DNA of 58,447 bases, taken from positions 1 through 58,447 of the forward strand of contig NZ_JAJUXH010000034.1 in the NCBI RefSeq assembly GCF_021390245.1. The letters run 5' to 3'. Position numbers and translations under genes: made by a program. The notes below the pieces were generated by a model, which made no database searches, was not told the DNA's origin, and saw only the letters and a program-made list of their open reading frames with translations. The DNA is from Dyadobacter sp. CY323 (GTDB lineage: Bacteria; Bacteroidota; Bacteroidia; Cytophagales; Spirosomataceae). This document shows positions 15,206-24,596 of this stretch, piece by piece. The first letter of the stretch is position 1. The number at the start of each line of letters is the position of its first letter.

Positions 15206-18200
15206 TTAAAAATTAACACTTATACCAAAAACCATCTGCTTCATCGTAGGGTAATTCGTTCCGTTAACTTCCGGATCAAAACCTTTGTATTTCGTGAAAG
15301 TCAGGAAGTTTTCAAGGCTTCCGTAAACTCTTACAGACGATATTTTCAGGTTTTGAGAAATGGAACCCGGAATGGTATAACCCAGCTGTACGTTTTTCAG
15401 ACGCAGGTAAGACTTGTTTTGAAGCCAGAAATCGCTGTTTTTAGTATTGCGGGTATCGACATAGTTCGTGAAACGCGGGTAGGAAGCATCCGTGCGACCT
15501 TCAAACCAGCGACCATCAGCAACCTCCTGGTTGATCTGGTATCCCCAGCGCGTTCCGGTGGTGTGATACAGGTCGTGCCAGATCTGCTGTAATCCCGAAG
15601 AACCCTGAAGTAACATCGAGAAGTCGAATCCTTTCCAGTCGGCACCCAGGCTGAAACCATAAGAAACGCGCGGCGCTGTACCATGACCCAAAGTGACGCG
15701 GTCGTCGTCGTTTATGATTCCGTCGCCGTTGTTATCCTTGTAAAGCAGGTCTCCTTTTTGTGGTGTTCCATATGCCGAGAAAGGATTGCGTTTAGCACCA
15801 TTGGCATCCAAAGGCGCATTTTCAATCATTTTGGTGACCAACGCCAGATCAGCATCGGTCTGAATGATCCGATCGACCGTCAGAATATATTGCGTGTTGA
15901 TCGCGTAACCTTCCTGAATCAGATTGGCGCCGCTGATGCTGCGTTCGCCGCCTTTATACTGCGTCACCTTGTTATCAACAAAAGTGAAGTTACCACCGAT
16001 GCGGTAGCTGAAATCATTGATCTTGTTACGATAGTTGAGGTTTAACTCAATACCACGGTTACGGACCTGTGCGGAGTTTTGCTTTGGAATCGACGCATTA
16101 CCAACCACCAAAGGGGCCGGAAGATCGATCAGGATATTTTTGGTTTGTTTGTCAAACACATCAATGGAACCTCCCAGCTTGTAATCAAACAAGTCGAAAT
16201 CCAGACCGACGTTTGTAATGTAAGTACTTTCCCAGGTTAACATCGCATTGGAAAGTGCGGTTTGGGCAAATCCAACAAGCAGGTTATTATTAAGAATGTA
16301 GTTGGCCGAGTTGTAAACCGCCTGATACTCGTAATTCCCCACCGCATTGTTCCCCAACGAACCATAAGACGCCCTCAATTTCAGATTAGGCAGCCATTTC
16401 ACTTTGAAGAAATCCTCTTCTGATAGTCTCCACGCTGCCGAGAAGGACGGAAACACACCCCAGCGGGTATCGCCGGCCATAAAACGGGAAGTACCATCCC
16501 GGCGAAGGTTCGCTTCGAAAAGGTATTTATCATCCAGATTCAGGTTTAACCTTCCGAAATAAGATTGCATGGTCCAGTCTTGCGCACTTCCGCCGGCGCT
16601 AGCATCCAGCGTTGCCGCATCCAAAACGCTTAAAGACGGATCAATCAAATCCATTTTACTTGCATTGAACCATCCGCGCTTGTAATATTCCTGACTCGCC
16701 CCTGCCATTACATTCATTGTCAGACGGTTCATGAATTGCTTTTCATACCGGACAATCCCATCCATATAATACTGGTAGTTCTTTCTGTTTTCGTTGGTTA
16801 CAGAAGTCCTGCCGACTGCATTGCGGGTAACGGTGTTGTTGATAAACTCCCAGCGGTTATTGAAAACAGGCTGCTGGTAACGCAGAGAATCTTCAAAAAC
16901 ATAGTTGTAAGATCCTTCAATCGTAAGTCCTTTTATAGGTTCCGCTTTACCATAAAACCGCGCAGTCATGCTGTTTCTCCGAATATCGCCTTTCTGACTG
17001 TTCAGGTTATGCAAAACGTTATTGGCTTGCGGGTCGTCTTCCGGGTTATTCGGGCCTCCGTAACGGCCATCCGGTGAACGCAGAACGATGCCTGGCGTAC
17101 TTGCACCGGCAAAAGTGAATACATCGTTGAGCACATTGGTACCGATATCCGTTTTGGATACCAACCCATTTAGTTTCGCTCCCAATGTCAGCCAGGGTTT
17201 AACGTCCGCTTCCAGGTTCAAACGCATGTTGTAACGCTGAAAACCCGATTTTTCGATGATCCCAGGATTATCCAGGTAGCCGAACGATGCGAAATAACGC
17301 ATGTTGGTACTGCCACCAGAAAACGAAAGGTTGTGATTTTGCACGAGGTTTTTCTGAAAAACAGCGTCTGTCCAATCCGTGTTCGGGTATTTCAGCTGAT
17401 CCCCGTTTTCATTGGCGCGCCACAGATCAATCTTCGCCTGAGAAAAGGTCGGCGTTGCGTTCGGATCGGAATTGCGGAAACCTTCGTTCACCAATTCCAT
17501 GTAATTGGCATAGTTATTAACCGTTTTAACCACATTGGATGGGCGCGCTACGGAAAAGAATGCATTGTAGTTGACTTTCATTTCGCCTGATTTACCTTTT
17601 TTGGTAGTGATCAGGATTACCCCATTTGCAGCCCTCGATCCATAAATGGAGGCAGATGCCGCATCTTTCAATACCGAAATGCTTTCTACATCCTGCGGAT
17701 TCAACGTATTCATATCACCCACCGCGCCATCGATGATCACCAGTGGATCTGCATTGTTCAGCGTTCCTTGTCCCCGTACCCGAAGTGTGGCTCCATCACC
17801 GCCCGGACGGCCATTACCCTGGTTCACGGAAAGTCCGGAAGCTAATCCGGAAAGACCGGCAGAAAGTGAGGTCACCGGGCGTCCCTGTGTTTCTTTGCTT
17901 ATATCAATGGAAGAAACCGCACCGGTAAGGTTGACTTTTTTCTGTGTGCCGTAACCTACTACTACCAGTTCGTCCAATGCTTTGGTATCGGATGCCAGAA
18001 TCACCTCGATAAGTGTTTTCCCTCCAACCGGAACTTCTTTACTTACGTACCCAACGAATGAAAAAACCAGTACCGCGTCGTTGTCCGCATTCAAGGTGAA
18101 ATTACCATCGATGTCGGTGGTCGTTCCCTGCGTTGTCCCTTTCAGAATAATGCTGACACCTGGCAATCCGCCGCCTGTTTCATCGGATACTTTTCCTTTG

Positions 18201-18646
18201 ATTTCCTGTGCCAACTGCGTCAGATTGGGCTCGGTATGCACTGTCTCGGCGGCCGAGGTAGTCGGTTTTGTCTGGTTTTGCGTGATCAGGATCCTGCCTG
18301 AAACCACTTCATAAGAGAGATCCAGCGGAGAAAGTATCTCATTCAGAACTTGTTTCAATTCTTTATCTGCCGCCTGAACGGAAACTTTCCGCTCCGGTTT
18401 TATCATCGCCTCACTGTATGCGAATTTTACATTTACTTGTTTCTGAAGCTGGGAAAGGACCGTTTTGAGGGCGGTTTCCTTCACGTTCAGGGTCACACTT
18501 TTCGACAGCAATTCCTGCGTTGCCACATTTGCAAAAGCCGCTCCGGTGCTCAGGACCGTTATCAGCAAGCATACCAGTAATAACCGGTTGACAAGATTGT
18601 ACTGCCTTAATTGAGTAATATTTTTTTTCATCATCTTAGAGATCAT
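15206..18646 (-). CDS. susC-like: SusC/RagA TonB-dependent transporter with STN domain
   Basis: This 1146-aa outer-membrane transporter has a signal peptide (about 20-40), an STN secretin/TonB short N-terminal domain (about 50-110), a carboxypeptidase-regulatory-like domain (E-I-K-G-K-V-S-D-E-T-G, about 145-230), the V-V-V-G-Y-G-T-Q TonB-box/plug start and a C-terminal beta-barrel ending V-F-G-I-S-V-N-F. The STN domain means it can signal to an anti-sigma factor; the FecR and ECF sigma genes directly upstream are the expected partners. With SusD it imports oligosaccharides released from a polymer. Three in-frame ATGs (18646, 18634, 18631) are possible starts; the signal peptide works from any. 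Confidence 0.93.
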   Translation of the reverse strand: MISKMMKKNITQLRQYNLVNRLLLVCLLITVLSTGAAFANVATQELLSKSVTLNVKETALKTVLSQLQKQVNVKFAYSEAMIKPERKVSVQAADKELKQVLNEILSPLDLSYEVVSGRILITQNQTKPTTSAAETVHTEPNLTQLAQEIKGKVSDETGGGLPGVSIILKGTTQGTTTDIDGNFTLNADNDAVLVFSFVGYVSKEVPVGGKTLIEVILASDTKALDELVVVGYGTQKKVNLTGAVSSIDISKETQGRPVTSLSAGLSGLASGLSVNQGNGRPGGDGATLRVRGQGTLNNADPLVIIDGAVGDMNTLNPQDVESISVLKDAASASIYGSRAANGVILITTKKGKSGEMKVNYNAFFSVARPSNVVKTVNNYANYMELVNEGFRNSDPNATPTFSQAKIDLWRANENGDQLKYPNTDWTDAVFQKNLVQNHNLSFSGGSTNMRYFASFGYLDNPGIIEKSGFQRYNMRLNLEADVKPWLTLGAKLNGLVSKTDIGTNVLNDVFTFAGASTPGIVLRSPDGRYGGPNNPEDDPQANNVLHNLNSQKGDIRRNSMTARFYGKAEPIKGLTIEGSYNYVFEDSLRYQQPVFNNRWEFINNTVTRNAVGRTSVTNENRKNYQYYMDGIVRYEKQFMNRLTMNVMAGASQEYYKRGWFNASKMDLIDPSLSVLDAATLDASAGGSAQDWTMQSYFGRLNLNLDDKYLFEANLRRDGTSRFMAGDTRWGVFPSFSAAWRLSEEDFFKVKWLPNLKLRASYGSLGNNAVGNYEYQAVYNSANYILNNNLLVGFAQTALSNAMLTWESTYITNVGLDFDLFDYKLGGSIDVFDKQTKNILIDLPAPLVVGNASIPKQNSAQVRNRGIELNLNYRNKINDFSYRIGGNFTFVDNKVTQYKGGERSISGANLIQEGYAINTQYILTVDRIIQTDADLALVTKMIENAPLDANGAKRNPFSAYGTPQKGDLLYKDNNGDGIINDDDRVTLGHGTAPRVSYGFSLGADWKGFDFSMLLQGSSGLQQIWHDLYHTTGTRWGYQINQEVADGRWFEGRTDASYPRFTNYVDTRNTKNSDFWLQNKSYLRLKNVQLGYTIPGSISQNLKISSVRVYGSLENFLTFTKYKGFDPEVNGTNYPTMKQMVFGISVNF

Positions 18647-18805
18647 CAGTACTTAAACTCATTTCAATTTTTCCTCGATGCTACTTCAAGCAGCATCTGC
18701 ATTCAGGGGATAGCAGTTTTCAAACCGCTTCATTTTTTCATCTGGGTCGTCGTTTTTCTATTTTGTTCATCGTTTAAGGGTTGATTGTTAAATTGTATTG
18801 AATTA

Positions 18806-19825
18806 TTACTGGCATCCTTCTCCATTCATTACGATCCGGCCTTCCACAGATTCGTAAGTTGCGTTAACCGACTTGCAAAGCAGTTCGAGTGCATCGTAAA
18901 ACTGCATGTTGCGCAGGTCGCCGGTGAACCCGCATTGCGCCATTTTAGGCGCACCGATTTCTACATTCACGCCATACAGGACTTTGAACAAGCCCAGGAT
19001 TTCGGGCAGCGGCAGATTATCCGCGACCATCTCTCTCACTTGTACAGTCTTCTTTTCCGGCAAACGGATTTCCACCGCGCTACGCTGTATCTCACCCGAC
19101 CGTGCGTTATAAACCGCTTTTTCGTTCGGTATGACGAGAATTGAATTTTCTGATACTCCGGTCCCGTTATTCATGGTCTCTTTCTCCTCAAAAACAGTAA
19201 CCTTGCCCGTTACAACGGCAACCTCCGAAGTGCCCGACTTTTCATCGCTTCTGATCCAGAAACTCGTTCCAAGTACTTTGGTTACCAGCTTCCCTTTTTT
19301 CACAATAAAAGGACGGTCGGGGTTTTTGGTGATCTCAAAAAACGCGTCCCCTTCCAGCGTTACCTCGCGTTCCCGGTCTGCAAATTCTTTCGGATAAGTA
19401 AGCGTGCTCCTCGGCGTCAGCGTAACGACACTGCCATCCATCAGCACCAGTTTTTTCAGCTGATCAGACGAATTGACTTCCCTCACCATCTCTTTTTCAT
19501 TCGAAAAAACAGAGGCTGTCAACTTCGCGGGCATGTCTTTTTGAAATATTACAAATCCGGCAATCAGTAACAGTGTAGCGGCTATCCCGGCAAAATACCG
19601 CAGATAAACCGTTCCGGACCGCTTCACTTTCCATCCTTCCCCGATCAGATCATGCTGCATATTCAGCCAGATCTTTTCCTCCAGTTCGCCTTTTTCAATC
19701 TCGCTCAGCCGGAGATCTTCACCGTCTAGCCCATTATACCAGTCATGAATGAAGTCCAGTTCATCCGGAGTGCATTCGCCGCTGCGATACTTTTCGAGTA
19801 ATAGTTTGAGGTGCTCGTTATTCAT
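18806..19825 (-). CDS. fecR-like: FecR-type anti-sigma factor
   Basis: This 339-aa inner-membrane protein has a cytoplasmic N-terminus (1-70) with the anti-sigma helix region, one transmembrane segment at about 77-94 (Y-F-A-G-I-A-A-T-L-L-L-I-A-G-F-V), a periplasmic FecR domain (about 115-215; G-D-A-F-F-E-I-T-K-N-P-D-R-P-F-I-V) and a C-terminal DUF4974-like domain that contacts the STN domain of the transporter. It holds the ECF sigma until SusC reports ligand. It lies between the sigma gene and SusC on the same strand, the standard order for a regulated glycan locus. Confidence 0.93.
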   Translation of the reverse strand: MNNEHLKLLLEKYRSGECTPDELDFIHDWYNGLDGEDLRLSEIEKGELEEKIWLNMQHDLIGEGWKVKRSGTVYLRYFAGIAATLLLIAGFVIFQKDMPAKLTASVFSNEKEMVREVNSSDQLKKLVLMDGSVVTLTPRSTLTYPKEFADREREVTLEGDAFFEITKNPDRPFIVKKGKLVTKVLGTSFWIRSDEKSGTSEVAVVTGKVTVFEEKETMNNGTGVSENSILVIPNEKAVYNARSGEIQRSAVEIRLPEKKTVQVREMVADNLPLPEILGLFKVLYGVNVEIGAPKMAQCGFTGDLRNMQFYDALELLCKSVNATYESVEGRIVMNGEGCQ

Positions 19826-20050
19826 CGAGAATGTCCGGACTAAGTTTCATGGATTGCTATTTGGGTGGATTTCGAGATATGGGTTTTCAGGTTCCGTATA
19901 CTAAGCCGGAAAAGGGACGCACCACCCTAAATGATAAAATATTTTATTGAATAAATGCAATGCATTCGTCGAAAAGAATGGAAAATTCTTTTTTTAATAC
20001 AATACTCTGCATGTGCATTCAAGAGATACAGATAGCTAAAACGCTACATT

Positions 20051-20635
20051 TCAAAGTAGAACAGATGCTAAATAGAGAGCTGATAAATAGATGATGATGT
20101 GCTCGCTCAGATAAAACCGCATGTGTTTCAGCGCTTTGGTGAGGTGGTATTCGACTGCTTTTTCGGAGAGTTGATAATGCTTGGAAATGTCCGCAACGGA
20201 CCAGTATTCAAACCGGCTTTTCACAAAAATATCCCGGGATTTCATCGGCAGTTCTTGTAATCCGCGGTGAATGGATTCTTTTAAGTCGTTATATAAAATC
20301 GTGTTTTCGGTGTCGGTACCCCGGTATTCCGTCAGTTCCCCGAAAAAATCATCCAATGCGGTTGTTTTTGTTTTCGAGCGCAAATAATCAATAACCTCAT
20401 AACGAACTGCTGTGAAGAGATATCGGTCTAAATGGGTGATCAATAAGGTGCTGCGTTCCTTCCAAAGACGTGTAAAGATTTCCTGAACAATCTCTTCCGC
20501 CACCTCTCGCTCATTTGTTTTCCTGTAAACTACCTGAAACATTTGGTACCAATACGCCTTGTAAATAGCAGTAAATGCTTTCTGATCGCCAGAACGAAGT
20601 CCGTTTACCCATTCCCTATGAAGTTCTGTATCCAT
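20051..20635 (-). CDS. ECF sigma factor (FecI/Bacteroides expansion type)
   Basis: This is a 194-aa sigma-70 family protein. Region 2 spans about 21-62 (A-E-E-I-V-Q-E-I-F-T-R-L-W-K-E-R) and region 4 about 124-172 (L-P-M-K-S-R-D-I-F, then S-V-A-D-I-S-K-H-Y-Q-L-S-E-K-A-V-E-Y-H). It should direct RNA polymerase to the SusC/SusD promoter after release by FecR. The C-terminus has an odd hydrophobic tail (I-I-I-Y-L-S-A-L-Y-L-A-S-V-L-L) seen in some Bacteroidota members. The 225-base gap to fecR probably holds a separate promoter. Confidence 0.93.
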   Translation of the reverse strand: MDTELHREWVNGLRSGDQKAFTAIYKAYWYQMFQVVYRKTNEREVAEEIVQEIFTRLWKERSTLLITHLDRYLFTAVRYEVIDYLRSKTKTTALDDFFGELTEYRGTDTENTILYNDLKESIHRGLQELPMKSRDIFVKSRFEYWSVADISKHYQLSEKAVEYHLTKALKHMRFYLSEHIIIYLSALYLASVLL

Positions 20636-20892
20636 CCTTTTTTTTCAGGGGCGCGTGCCCCACTCTCAGACAGCTATTTGTATTTACACCTTCTTTCCAA
20701 CGTCCCCGGGACTTCGGACGTTCCGAATTTATCTCCGGTGTTTCATTAAAAAAACGAAGTTTCCGGTATCAATTGCAAAGCCCATCAATATTTATAAAAT
20801 AACTAAATAAAATGCAACGGAGATTTGCAAAATAGTGTCTGTAGTATAGTCCGAAACTCCGGATAATCCTGAACAAGTCATCCCGCATCTGT

Positions 20893-23800
20893 ATGAATGG
20901 ATTAACTTTTACCTCCACCGGATCCAAGTTTGTTCTGATCCTTTTACTTTCCTGCACATTTGCTTTCAGCCAGGAAAAGCCTTTTATGTGTGGTACCAAA
21001 GACCACGACGCCCCGCAGGAAGTAATGCGCCTGATGAGGAGACTTCCCGCGATCATGTCACAGCAGAATGCACGGACGACCGCCGGCGAACTGAGGCTAT
21101 GCCGCATTGCGGTGGACATCGATTCGGACACTTATGTGAAATACCAACGGGATACCGCGGCGATCATTCAGATCGTGACGGAAAATATCGAAAAAGCTTC
21201 TAAATTCTTCGAGAGGGAAGCGAATATCCGTATGATGGTCACCAGCATCCGGATATTTAAAGACGATGGCCCCGATCCTTACGCAGGCCAGAGCGATATT
21301 TATGCGCTCCTTAATATCCTCGCCAACAGTGCTGCTGATCTTAATTTCGATAAAAAGTTATACCTCTATACCAAACCACTAACCGGCGAGTTCGCAGGCC
21401 TGGCTTTTCTCGGAGGCTCGTATAACGTATCCACGCTCGAAAATGTCAAGATCATCATGCACGAAATAGCGCATAACTTCGGGGCTATGCATTCAAATAG
21501 CTGCGAGTGGCCGGGTGGCCCGATCGACTTTTGCGGCGGCGTGGAAGGCGGCGACTGTTATGACAAGTCTTTTGAAATTAGTACGACCAAATCGTTGCTG
21601 AGCTCATGTGGCGGCAATGTGGTCGAGACCCCGCTTCATCCGATGATACAGGCCGTGATCAAAGCGCATGCAGAGGCTAATTTCGCTAAAATGGAATCTT
21701 CACCAATGCCGGTTTCACTGGCCGGCGATATTACAGCGATCAAAGGCGACTTTTACGCCTGGCCCGCTTCCATTAGCGCCAAATCCTACGAATTCAGCTA
21801 TTCCACCGAAGTTAATTTTGCCGGGGAGATTATCGAACCCACGCCATTTAATGGCGTCCGTTTAATGACACAAACCCTGGGGACAAATTATTTTGTCCGG
21901 GTCAGGGCGATCAATTCCTTGGGCACCTCCGCCTGGTCGAACACGGTCAAGATCAGGATCGATGCCGATCGGCCTGATTTACCTCTAATCCTCGGCCCCG
22001 CCTCAGGCTCGATTTCTGCTTCACAACAAGCTGTAACTTTATCATTCTCAACGGTTCCCGGTGCGACGGCATACCGGATCCAGGTAACGCCTTTGTATGA
22101 TTTCGACTTTTCCGATCCGACTGACGAAATCATTGTGCAGAACGAATTTGTGTATACACCCTATCTTGGCGGGTACAAATGGCGCGTCAAAGCTATTCAA
22201 GGCGGAAAAACAGGACGATGGTCGGAAACAGGTTACTTTTCGGCCAACCCGCAACTGAACGTGATCGGGCTCTTCCTACCCATTCCGGAGAACGGGCTCA
22301 ATGTACCCAGAACGCTTCCGCTCTCGTATTTGCCAAATCAAATTTATCCCAATGTCACCGTCACGATCGCCGACAACCCGGGCTTTAACAACCCGCTTTT
22401 TCGAAGGAACTACACGCCGTTAGTAGAGATTGTAGATGTTTTCAAAGACTTGCCAGCCAATACAAAACTCTACCTCCGCGTGCAGGGGCGGACGAACGAT
22501 CTGCTAAATTATCCTGATCGCGACGTGATGGACTATATCGTCGAATTTACCACGGGCAGTAGTAACTCGCCGGGAGGACTCACGTTCCTGAGCGAAAAGA
22601 ACCAGCTCGTTTTCGGCCGGATGAACCCAAAGATCGCGGTTTCCAAAGAGCATATCTGGCTTGGGGTGATTGATGCAGGATTTATCAAAATGGACCAGAA
22701 AGCGCTCACGTATCAGACCTTTAACCGCGACAACACCGACGGACTTCTGGGTGTAGGTGTGGACAACGCTGTTCGCACCGACGATGAGCTGAATGTTCAT
22801 GTGCTTAATTTTGGAAAACCGGGCACATTCAGGAAGGTTAAGCTTGTGAATGAAGTACCTTCGCCAGATGCACTGGTCACACAGATCGTCACCGCAAGCA
22901 ACATACAAGGTTATAGCCCCCAATACACGGTTTTCTGGACTCAACATGTCGTATTCAAGGAAACTCCTTCCGGCCCGGTTATGCTTCGGCAGCTTTCCGA
23001 TAGCGAGTACATCAGAGACATCCGGTTTTACAACAACAAGGCCTGGATCCTACTCAATAACAACTCCCCGGTTTATCATAATGAGATACTCGTCATGGAC
23101 CTGGGTAACCCGAACCTTACTTACACGATCAATTCCACGACGAGCCCCGCAGTCTCCAGGTTTATAGATCAGGTCGAAATCCAGAATGACGGGAAAATTT
23201 GGCTCCGGCAGATAGATTCGGATTCGTACCTGAGCACCATTGCTTACTATAATGGTTCGGGCTGGTCTGTTTTCAATGCAGGAAATGCTCCTTTCGGCAG
23301 CCAGGTTACCGGCCTTGGCATTTCGCCTTCCGGCAAGGCTTATATCCTGGCATCCGGTAATGAGACACAAGTTTACAGGTTTACTGATACAAAATGGGAA
23401 AAGGTTGGGGCGACACTTCCTTTCCGGAATTTTGGTGGTGATCTATGGATAGATAAAAACGAAAGTTTCTGGATATCAAACAGATACGGGCTGTCCCGCC
23501 TCGCCTCGGAAGCTGCGCTTCCTGTAACACTCGTGAACTTCACAGCCGCAGCCGAAGGTGATGTAGTCGCATTACACTGGGAGGTAACGGATCAGGTCGA
23601 CATGGACAAATACGTAGCGGAGCATAGCACCGATGCCAAAACATTCAGAGCCCTCGGCGAAACGCCAGCGATGGATACTGCATTTTACACCCTTACCCAT
23701 TATAATCCCTCTCCCGGAATCAATTATTACAGGTTGAAATCCATCGAAACAGATGCTGACTTCGCTTATAGCAAAGTGATTGCGGTCAATTTAACAAACG

Positions 23801-24051
23801 CGGGTGATATGGTTTTTTATCCCAATCCGGTCACGGACCAGCTGCGGGTAAAAGTAAGACCCGACCTGATCGGACAGTCGGGCCGGATAAAAATCTTTGC
23901 TGCAGATGGAAAATGGGTATTCGGAAAGAAAATCGGCAGATTCAGAGAACAGGAGCAGATTGACGTTTCCAACCTGGCCGCCGGCAATTATTGGATCCGG
24001 ATCGAAAATAAGGCGGAGGTCAGCAGCAAGCTGGTACACGTTGTGCACTAA
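20893..24051 (+). CDS. Secreted zinc metalloprotease with FN3 and T9SS tail
   Basis: This 1052-aa protein has a signal peptide (about 1-26, ending T-F-A-F-S-Q). Its reprolysin/M12-type peptidase domain carries the zinc motif H190-E-I-A-H-N-F-G-A-M-H200; E191 is the catalytic base and Cys-rich loops follow. After it come fibronectin-III-like segments (about 250-450), a region with repeated short beta strands that may be propeller-like (about 540-880), and a type IX secretion C-terminal domain (about 980-1052; V-F-Y-P-N-P-V-T-D-Q). It is therefore exported by the Por system and either released or anchored on the surface. It stands alone, 16 bases from the convergent VOC gene. Confidence 0.88.
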   Translation: MNGLTFTSTGSKFVLILLLSCTFAFSQEKPFMCGTKDHDAPQEVMRLMRRLPAIMSQQNARTTAGELRLCRIAVDIDSDTYVKYQRDTAAIIQIVTENIEKASKFFEREANIRMMVTSIRIFKDDGPDPYAGQSDIYALLNILANSAADLNFDKKLYLYTKPLTGEFAGLAFLGGSYNVSTLENVKIIMHEIAHNFGAMHSNSCEWPGGPIDFCGGVEGGDCYDKSFEISTTKSLLSSCGGNVVETPLHPMIQAVIKAHAEANFAKMESSPMPVSLAGDITAIKGDFYAWPASISAKSYEFSYSTEVNFAGEIIEPTPFNGVRLMTQTLGTNYFVRVRAINSLGTSAWSNTVKIRIDADRPDLPLILGPASGSISASQQAVTLSFSTVPGATAYRIQVTPLYDFDFSDPTDEIIVQNEFVYTPYLGGYKWRVKAIQGGKTGRWSETGYFSANPQLNVIGLFLPIPENGLNVPRTLPLSYLPNQIYPNVTVTIADNPGFNNPLFRRNYTPLVEIVDVFKDLPANTKLYLRVQGRTNDLLNYPDRDVMDYIVEFTTGSSNSPGGLTFLSEKNQLVFGRMNPKIAVSKEHIWLGVIDAGFIKMDQKALTYQTFNRDNTDGLLGVGVDNAVRTDDELNVHVLNFGKPGTFRKVKLVNEVPSPDALVTQIVTASNIQGYSPQYTVFWTQHVVFKETPSGPVMLRQLSDSEYIRDIRFYNNKAWILLNNNSPVYHNEILVMDLGNPNLTYTINSTTSPAVSRFIDQVEIQNDGKIWLRQIDSDSYLSTIAYYNGSGWSVFNAGNAPFGSQVTGLGISPSGKAYILASGNETQVYRFTDTKWEKVGATLPFRNFGGDLWIDKNESFWISNRYGLSRLASEAALPVTLVNFTAAAEGDVVALHWEVTDQVDMDKYVAEHSTDAKTFRALGETPAMDTAFYTLTHYNPSPGINYYRLKSIETDADFAYSKVIAVNLTNAGDMVFYPNPVTDQLRVKVRPDLIGQSGRIKIFAADGKWVFGKKIGRFREQEQIDVSNLAAGNYWIRIENKAEVSSKLVHVVH

Positions 24052-24067
24052 CTTCTTTGAGATAGCG

Positions 24068-24589
24068 CTATTCGATCGGTCCGATCAATTCCACGAATGT
24101 TCCGTCCGGATCCTGAACCAGTACGAAATGCGTATCCTTTGTCAACGGCGTCGGCGTGCTTCCCAGAAAGGTCACTTTCTGCTCTTTCAGCCTTTCAATA
24201 ATGGGTTTCAATGATTTGACCTGAATGGTAATGTACTGCGGGCCGGTATCGTCCTGAATGAATTTTTGCGCAGGATGAGCGGATTTTTTACCAAAACTCA
24301 TCAGTTTCCAGTCGCTGGCTTCCGGGCTGTTTTCTAGTTTCAATATGTTCACTTCCACGGCCTCACCGCCAGTCAGGCCGCCCCGTTTGCCGAATTCTGC
24401 ATTAATTGTAAAGTTGCCTGTTTTCACCATGCCGATTCCGTTGACATAAAAATTCAGGGAACGCTCCATATCAGCGACCACGACGCCTACGCCGATGGTT
24501 TTGCTCGTAAAATTGGACTGGGCGTGAACGAGGCTGCATACTAGCAGCGCAGAGACAAGTAAAAGATTTTTGAAAAAGGACTTTTGCAT
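24068..24589 (-). CDS. Secreted VOC/glyoxalase-fold protein
   Basis: This 173-aa protein has a signal peptide ending V-H-A-Q. The VOC fold has two beta-alpha-beta-beta-beta modules: G-V-G-V-V-V-A-D-M-E-R-S-L-N-F-Y near 32-48 and a second module ending V-Q-D-P-D-G-T-F-V-E-L-I-G-P. The final Glu in F-V-E-L is the usual metal ligand. Substrate is unknown. An exported VOC protein is uncommon but recurs beside glycoside hydrolases in Bacteroidota. It is the last gene of the GH95-GH43 operon, 7 bases after GH43. Confidence 0.85.
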   Translation of the reverse strand: MQKSFFKNLLLVSALLVCSLVHAQSNFTSKTIGVGVVVADMERSLNFYVNGIGMVKTGNFTINAEFGKRGGLTGGEAVEVNILKLENSPEASDWKLMSFGKKSAHPAQKFIQDDTGPQYITIQVKSLKPIIERLKEQKVTFLGSTPTPLTKDTHFVLVQDPDGTFVELIGPIE

Positions 24590-24596
24590 AGGTTGT